Origin: Labrenzia sp. CE80
GTDB lineage: Bacteria; Pseudomonadota; Alphaproteobacteria; Rhizobiales; Stappiaceae
Direction of reading: 5' to 3'
Length of the DNA: 64,000 nt
NCBI RefSeq assembly: GCF_009650605.1
Contig: NZ_WAJT01000001.1
Span: 1,364,001-1,428,000, forward strand
The translations under genes and the position numbers were made by a program. Each line of letters opens with the position of its first letter. Within the stretch, counting starts at the first letter, position 1. Positions 60,475-64,000 of the stretch are shown piece by piece. The notes below the pieces were generated by a model that saw nothing but the letters and a program-made list of their open reading frames with translations, was not told the origin of the DNA and ran no database searches.

Positions 60475-61191
60475 TTAGACGTAGCGGTCAATTAGTTGCT
60501 GCACTGCCGAGACCGAGAAAAGATATAGGCTCGATCCGGTCAGGACCCAACCTGTGATCTCCGGCGTCTGCATGCCGTTGACGACCGCGTTGCCTGCGGC
60601 AATGAACCAGATCGCCGTGACGATCAGCGTCAGAACCCGCCAGCGCTGCACGCGAACCGGATGTACGAATTTGACCGGCAGGAAGGTCAAGACGCAGCAA
60701 AAGAGTACAAACCCGATAGTGAAGCCTTGGGAGGGCGACAGGGCCATCAAGCCGAAGACAACCATGTTCCAACCGGCTGGAAAGCCCTTGAAGGATCCAT
60801 CGGGCGTCTTCATTCCATTGTCGGCGAAATAGAGCGCTCCGGTGAACACAATGAGGCCACCACAGATCCAGTTCCAAGGCTGGGAGAGCATTGTGCTTGC
60901 TGAGAGCGCGAAGGCCGGCAGGAACACGTAGGTTGCGTAATCAATGACAAAATCGAGCGATGCGCCGGACCAGCGCGGCAAACGCTTGGCAATGTTGAAA
61001 TGCCTCGCAAGCGGACCATCAATCCCGTCCACCACAAGTGCCAGCCCGAGCCAGGCAAACATCTCGGCCCAATTTCCGCGAGCGCCGGCAAGCAACGCAA
61101 CGAGAGCGATCGGCGCGCCGGAAGCCGTGAGGATATGGATCAGAAACAGCGCCGGCTCCGGAGCTTCCTTGTCTGGTGTAATTTCGGTCAC
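60475..61191 (-). CDS. pcs: Phosphatidylcholine synthase
   Basis: CDP-alcohol phosphatidyltransferase that condenses CDP-diacylglycerol with choline, a pathway typical of rhizobia and relatives. The 238-residue protein has the signature DG-xx-AR-x8-G-xxx-D-xxx-D, visible as DGIDGPLAR ... WSGASLDFVID near residues 55-85, and about six to eight membrane helices. An extra feature, NGMKTPDGSFKGFPAGWN, is typical of the Pcs subgroup rather than of PgsA or PssA. Confidence 0.9.
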   Translation of the reverse strand: MTEITPDKEAPEPALFLIHILTASGAPIALVALLAGARGNWAEMFAWLGLALVVDGIDGPLARHFNIAKRLPRWSGASLDFVIDYATYVFLPAFALSASTMLSQPWNWICGGLIVFTGALYFADNGMKTPDGSFKGFPAGWNMVVFGLMALSPSQGFTIGFVLFCCVLTFLPVKFVHPVRVQRWRVLTLIVTAIWFIAAGNAVVNGMQTPEITGWVLTGSSLYLFSVSAVQQLIDRYV

Positions 61192-61390
61192 GGCGGTCGA
61201 TGTCTCGCGGGCTTACAAAAAATACTGAATTTGCGGGGAAACCACCCGCCAATGCCCATCGCTCGGGCCAAGTTGCCACCTATCGGTCAGACGATAAATG
61301 TATCGATTTGTATCGCATTATTCCAATTTTATGACGGAATGAACAGGCTTTTCGCAATGATTGGCACGACTGTGCACCTCAAACTTGAGC

Positions 61391-62329
61391 TCAATACATC
61401 AGGCCTGCTTGCATTAGCGCGATCAAAGCAAAACCCCAACCCAGGAAGAAAATTCCAATCAACACATGAAGCCAATTGTTTGGGAGCGTTTTTTCAAGTG
61501 CCATGAGAACGCCGAGGACAACGATCCAGATAACGTTCATCAGGCCGACGGCGAACATCACCGTCATGATGGCCCAGCAGCAACCAAGGCAGGCCCAACC
61601 CTGGACCAGCCCTTCCTTGTAGGCAGCAACCACACCCTTACGATCAGCAAAAGCAAAGCGCGGGTACCAGCAGCGGATCAGGCAGGCTTTTTTTGCGCGG
61701 GTGAATTGATAGGCTCCAGCTGCGACAAGGATTGTTGCAACGAACGCCATTGAGGCCGGCGCCATCATGGGCGTGACAGCAGAGGTAAGCGTCAGCAGCC
61801 ATTGAGCACCTGTGGCGACAACCGCGTAGCCGGCCCAGATCGTCAGATAGCCGACCGCGGCCAAAAGCGTCTCAATGCCGTTCCGAGCGTTGCCTGACGG
61901 CTTGTCTATACTGCGCGTATAGGCCTTTAACATGGGAATCGCGCTTGGCAGCATCATCGCCAGGGTCATCATGAGCCACATGAGAAAGACCTTGGCCACA
62001 TCGACTGCAGCCCAGGTTTCGGCGGGCATTCCAAAGGTCGCCACCGAGGTTGGAAGGCAGAGAGCGGCAATGGCTGCGCGGGCCTCGGCAGGAAGGCCAT
62101 GATAGATGTTGAAGGCGTTGAACACGCCCATTCCGGGTCCGGCCTCGGTCATGTCCATCACAGAGATCATGTCAGCGACCATGAGAGAAAGGTAAAGCCA
62201 CCCGGCAAACGTCAATCCCACAAGACAGGCGAGAACCCAAGGCCATCCACGCACGGACGCGTGTGGAGGTGTTTCCAGGCGCTCAACCGCTGACGTCACT
62301 TGTATGTCTCCAAAGTCATGTTCCAGCAT
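61391..62329 (-). CDS. DUF2182 integral membrane protein (possible metal-binding)
   Basis: A 312-residue membrane protein with about seven helices. The family block FLMWLMMTLAMMLPSAIPML near residue 115 and ACLIRCWYPRF plus GWACLGCCWAIMTVMFAVGLMN are typical DUF2182, noted for predicted metal binding; Met and Cys are abundant. Some relatives occur with urease, CO or copper systems, but no such genes are near here. Divergent from the UbiH-like gene. Confidence 0.82.
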   Translation of the reverse strand: MLEHDFGDIQVTSAVERLETPPHASVRGWPWVLACLVGLTFAGWLYLSLMVADMISVMDMTEAGPGMGVFNAFNIYHGLPAEARAAIAALCLPTSVATFGMPAETWAAVDVAKVFLMWLMMTLAMMLPSAIPMLKAYTRSIDKPSGNARNGIETLLAAVGYLTIWAGYAVVATGAQWLLTLTSAVTPMMAPASMAFVATILVAAGAYQFTRAKKACLIRCWYPRFAFADRKGVVAAYKEGLVQGWACLGCCWAIMTVMFAVGLMNVIWIVVLGVLMALEKTLPNNWLHVLIGIFFLGWGFALIALMQAGLMY

Positions 62330-62428
62330 CGCATTGTGTTAAATCACTGAAATCGCCTGACAAGATAGCGTCCCATTCAGCAATCGTCTTGATATGACGC
62401 AAAGAGGCCGGTGACATCCTTCACAAAC

Positions 62429-62453
62429 AATGCCGTATGGCATATGCGGCATT
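62429..62453. promoter_or_regulatory. Inverted repeat between DUF2182 and UbiH-like genes
   Basis: AATGCCGTAT (62429-62438) and ATGCGGCATT (62444-62453) pair at 9 of 10 positions with a 5-base spacer. The site lies 100 bases upstream of the DUF2182 start and 89 bases upstream of the UbiH-like start, a typical place for an operator of a dimeric regulator. Confidence 0.45.
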
Positions 62454-62541
62454 GGACCGCGCCAGGTAGTTCCGTTCTATCTTGCTTTTCAGATTCGGAA
62501 CGCCATTCTTCCGTCGGAGCGGCAGCAATGGAGTCACAACA

Positions 62542-63762
62542 ATGCCTGAGACCTCAGACAAGATCCACGACATCGTCGTTGTCGGAGCTGGCCCCTCCGG
62601 TTTGACCGCAGCGCTGCTATTTGCGTCAGCCGGCTTTGAAACAGTATTGGTTGCGCCCGCTGTGAACCTTCAGGACGGGCGTACGACAGCCTTGCTTCAG
62701 GACTCGGTCACGCTTTTTGAGCAGATTGGCGTATGGGAAAGTCTCCGGGGCCTTGCGACGCCACTTTCGAAGATGCGGATGATCGACGACACCGGCCGGC
62801 TTGTGCGCGCGCCAGAGGTCACATTCGACAGTGCCGAGCTCGACCTTGAGGCCTTCGGATATAATCTGCGCAACAAGGACCTGAACCGCATACTCGCAGA
62901 AACTACCCGTGAGCAGGCCAATCTGACGCTCGTCGAAGATCTCGCGGGTTCCTATGACGTCGGTGAGGAGAATGTTGCTGTTTTCTGCCAGAATGGCGTT
63001 CCCATAAGGGCTCGATTGCTTGTCGCTGCTGACGGCCGCAACTCCAAGGCCCGGGAAGCCGCCGGAATAGAACTGCGCCGCTGGAGCTATCCGCAGGTGG
63101 CCGTGGTCCTCAATCTGGAGCACGACAGACCTCACAACGACACCTCCACCGAGTTTCACACACCCACCGGCCCCTTCACGCTCGTTCCCCTGCCCGGTCG
63201 CTCATCTTCCCTGGTATGCGTCGTTACGCCCGATCAAGCCGAAACCCTCAAGGCCATGTCAGAAAACGACCTGGCACTAGAGCTCGAACATCGCGCTCAT
63301 TCGATCCTCGGCAAATTCCGGATCGCAAGCAAGCCGCAGAGCTTTCCGCTTTCAGGCCTGTCTGCCAAATCTCTCGTGGGTCCAAGGCTCGCGCTGATCG
63401 GCGAGACCGCGCATGTCTTCCCGCCCATCGGTGCTCAGGGGCTTAATCTTGGCCTTAGGGACGTCGCCTCTTTGGGGGAACTCTTGACGTCAGCACGCGC
63501 CACGGGAGCAGACATTGGCTCGGCGCAGGTGCTTTTGCGTTACGAAAGCGACCGGCGCGCCGACATTTCCACGCGAACCTTTGCGGTCGATGCCTTAAAC
63601 CGATCGCTTCTGACCGACTTTCTTCCGGTGCAGATAGCTCGAAGTGCGGGCCTCTATCTGGCCGATAAAGTTCCTCCCCTTCGCAGGCTGCTCATGCGCG
63701 AGGGAATCGCCCCGGGCACCAAACGTAGTAAGGTCCTGCCTGTTCGAGATGGCGTCTACTAG
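62542..63762 (+). CDS. FAD-dependent monooxygenase, UbiH/UbiF family
   Basis: A 406-residue flavoprotein hydroxylase. The FAD Rossmann motif is VVGAGPSGLTAALLFASAGF at the N-terminus, RLLVAADGRNSKAREAAG is the DG motif, and LALIGETAHVFPPIGAQGLN is the second FAD motif (GD-type) of ubiquinone-ring hydroxylases. Ubiquinone biosynthesis (UbiH/UbiF/UbiL) is the likely pathway, acting on the quinone ring. The ATG at 62542 (MPETSDKIHD) is chosen; 20 more upstream codons are not family-like. Ends convergently with the AEC gene. Confidence 0.88.
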   Translation: MPETSDKIHDIVVVGAGPSGLTAALLFASAGFETVLVAPAVNLQDGRTTALLQDSVTLFEQIGVWESLRGLATPLSKMRMIDDTGRLVRAPEVTFDSAELDLEAFGYNLRNKDLNRILAETTREQANLTLVEDLAGSYDVGEENVAVFCQNGVPIRARLLVAADGRNSKAREAAGIELRRWSYPQVAVVLNLEHDRPHNDTSTEFHTPTGPFTLVPLPGRSSSLVCVVTPDQAETLKAMSENDLALELEHRAHSILGKFRIASKPQSFPLSGLSAKSLVGPRLALIGETAHVFPPIGAQGLNLGLRDVASLGELLTSARATGADIGSAQVLLRYESDRRADISTRTFAVDALNRSLLTDFLPVQIARSAGLYLADKVPPLRRLLMREGIAPGTKRSKVLPVRDGVY

Positions 63763-63786
63763 CGTCCCTGGGTGCCGGCGCTGAGT

Positions 63787-64000
63787 TTAACCGCCCAACG
63801 GAATGACGTTGTTGGTGATTGCCCAAATGAAACCGGTCACGGTTACAACGGACGCCAGCGTCCCAATAAGAACGAAACTCGCGGCCCTTTGAACATAGGT
63901 ATTGTACTGCTGCGCGATGACAAAAACATTCGTCGCAGGTGGCAGGCAAGCCATGAGGATGGCCGTCGCGACCCAGATTGGATCGAAGCCGCCGATCCAG
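63787..64000 (-). CDS. AEC-family transporter, C-terminal part (cut by window edge)
   Basis: The final 71 codons of a minus-strand gene that runs off the right edge. The frame reads DPIWVATAILMACLPPATNV, then FVIAQQYNTYVQRAASFVLI and ends WAITNNVIPLGG. The MPPATN-like LPPATNVFVIAQ and the closing two membrane helices are characteristic of the auxin efflux carrier (AEC) family of permeases. The N-terminal part lies beyond the window, so the substrate is not inferable. Confidence 0.85.
   Translation of the reverse strand, partial: WIGGFDPIWVATAILMACLPPATNVFVIAQQYNTYVQRAASFVLIGTLASVVTVTGFIWAITNNVIPLGG

Noticed and set aside
61362..61376. TGGCAC...TGCA resembling a sigma54 promoter
   Set aside because: The spacing between the GG and GC dinucleotides is nine bases, not ten, and it does not face a gene start.
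1..64000. CRISPR arrays, transposases, integrases, riboswitches and rRNA genes
   Set aside because: None was seen. The tRNA-associated repeats are imperfect direct repeats without an integrase, and no regularly spaced short repeats are present.

Overview
The window looks like chromosomal DNA of an alphaproteobacterium of the order Hyphomicrobiales, plausibly a marine Stappiaceae-type genus such as Roseibium/Labrenzia; the genus is inference. The grounds are the gene order lipA-coq10-like, cinA-ispDF, dusB-ntrB-ntrC-ntrY-ntrX-trkA-D-amino-acid transaminase-hfq-hflX-mazG, a fused IspDF, a phosphatidylcholine synthase, a RutR-type regulator pair, and moderately high GC with ATGA-type overlaps between operon genes.

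Layout. 0-5.3 kb: lipoate and quinone housekeeping genes, then three tandem secreted paralogues of unknown function, cinA and ispDF. 5.3-17.8 kb: the conserved dusB-ntrBC / ntrYX-trkA / dat / hfq-hflX / mazG block; a long hairpin after ntrC separates ntrBC from ntrYX. 17.9-27.5 kb: a minus-strand reductive pyrimidine catabolism operon (beta-alanine-type transaminase, cupin, carbamoyl amidohydrolase, dihydropyrimidinase, small membrane protein, ABC importer without a binding protein). It is divergent from two tandem RutR-like regulators preceded by two near-perfect RutR-type operators. 27.5-38.5 kb: arfB, a GST and a GNAT, then the minus-strand housekeeping run rlpA-dacC-tmk-holB-metG-tatD-MBL hydrolase-recX, and tRNA-Ser(UGA). 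38.5-43.2 kb: an accessory region behind the tRNA. Imperfect direct repeats start inside the tRNA 3' end and recur at 39.7 kb and, partly, at 41.3 kb. Cargo is a GST, a His-rich periplasmic protein with a divergent Crp/Fnr regulator, a YdcF-like protein and a LysE exporter, with gene remnants. 43.3-46.2 kb: an iron-complex-type ABC importer with a possible Zur-like box. 46.5-58.2 kb: a large minus-strand purine catabolism operon, uraH-xdhABC-nucleoside/purine ABC importer-puuD-uraD, taking purines through xanthine and urate to allantoin. 58.3-64 kb: a LysR regulator, quinone oxidoreductase, phosphatidylcholine synthase, DUF2182 membrane protein, UbiH-like monooxygenase, and the C-terminus of an AEC-family transporter cut by the window edge.

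The two catabolic clusters (pyrimidine and purine) together suggest scavenging of nucleobases as nitrogen sources, which fits with the nearby NtrBC/NtrYX nitrogen-sensing systems; that functional link is inference. I saw no CRISPR array, insertion sequence, rRNA operon or recognisable riboswitch. All family assignments come from motifs read by eye; no searches were run.
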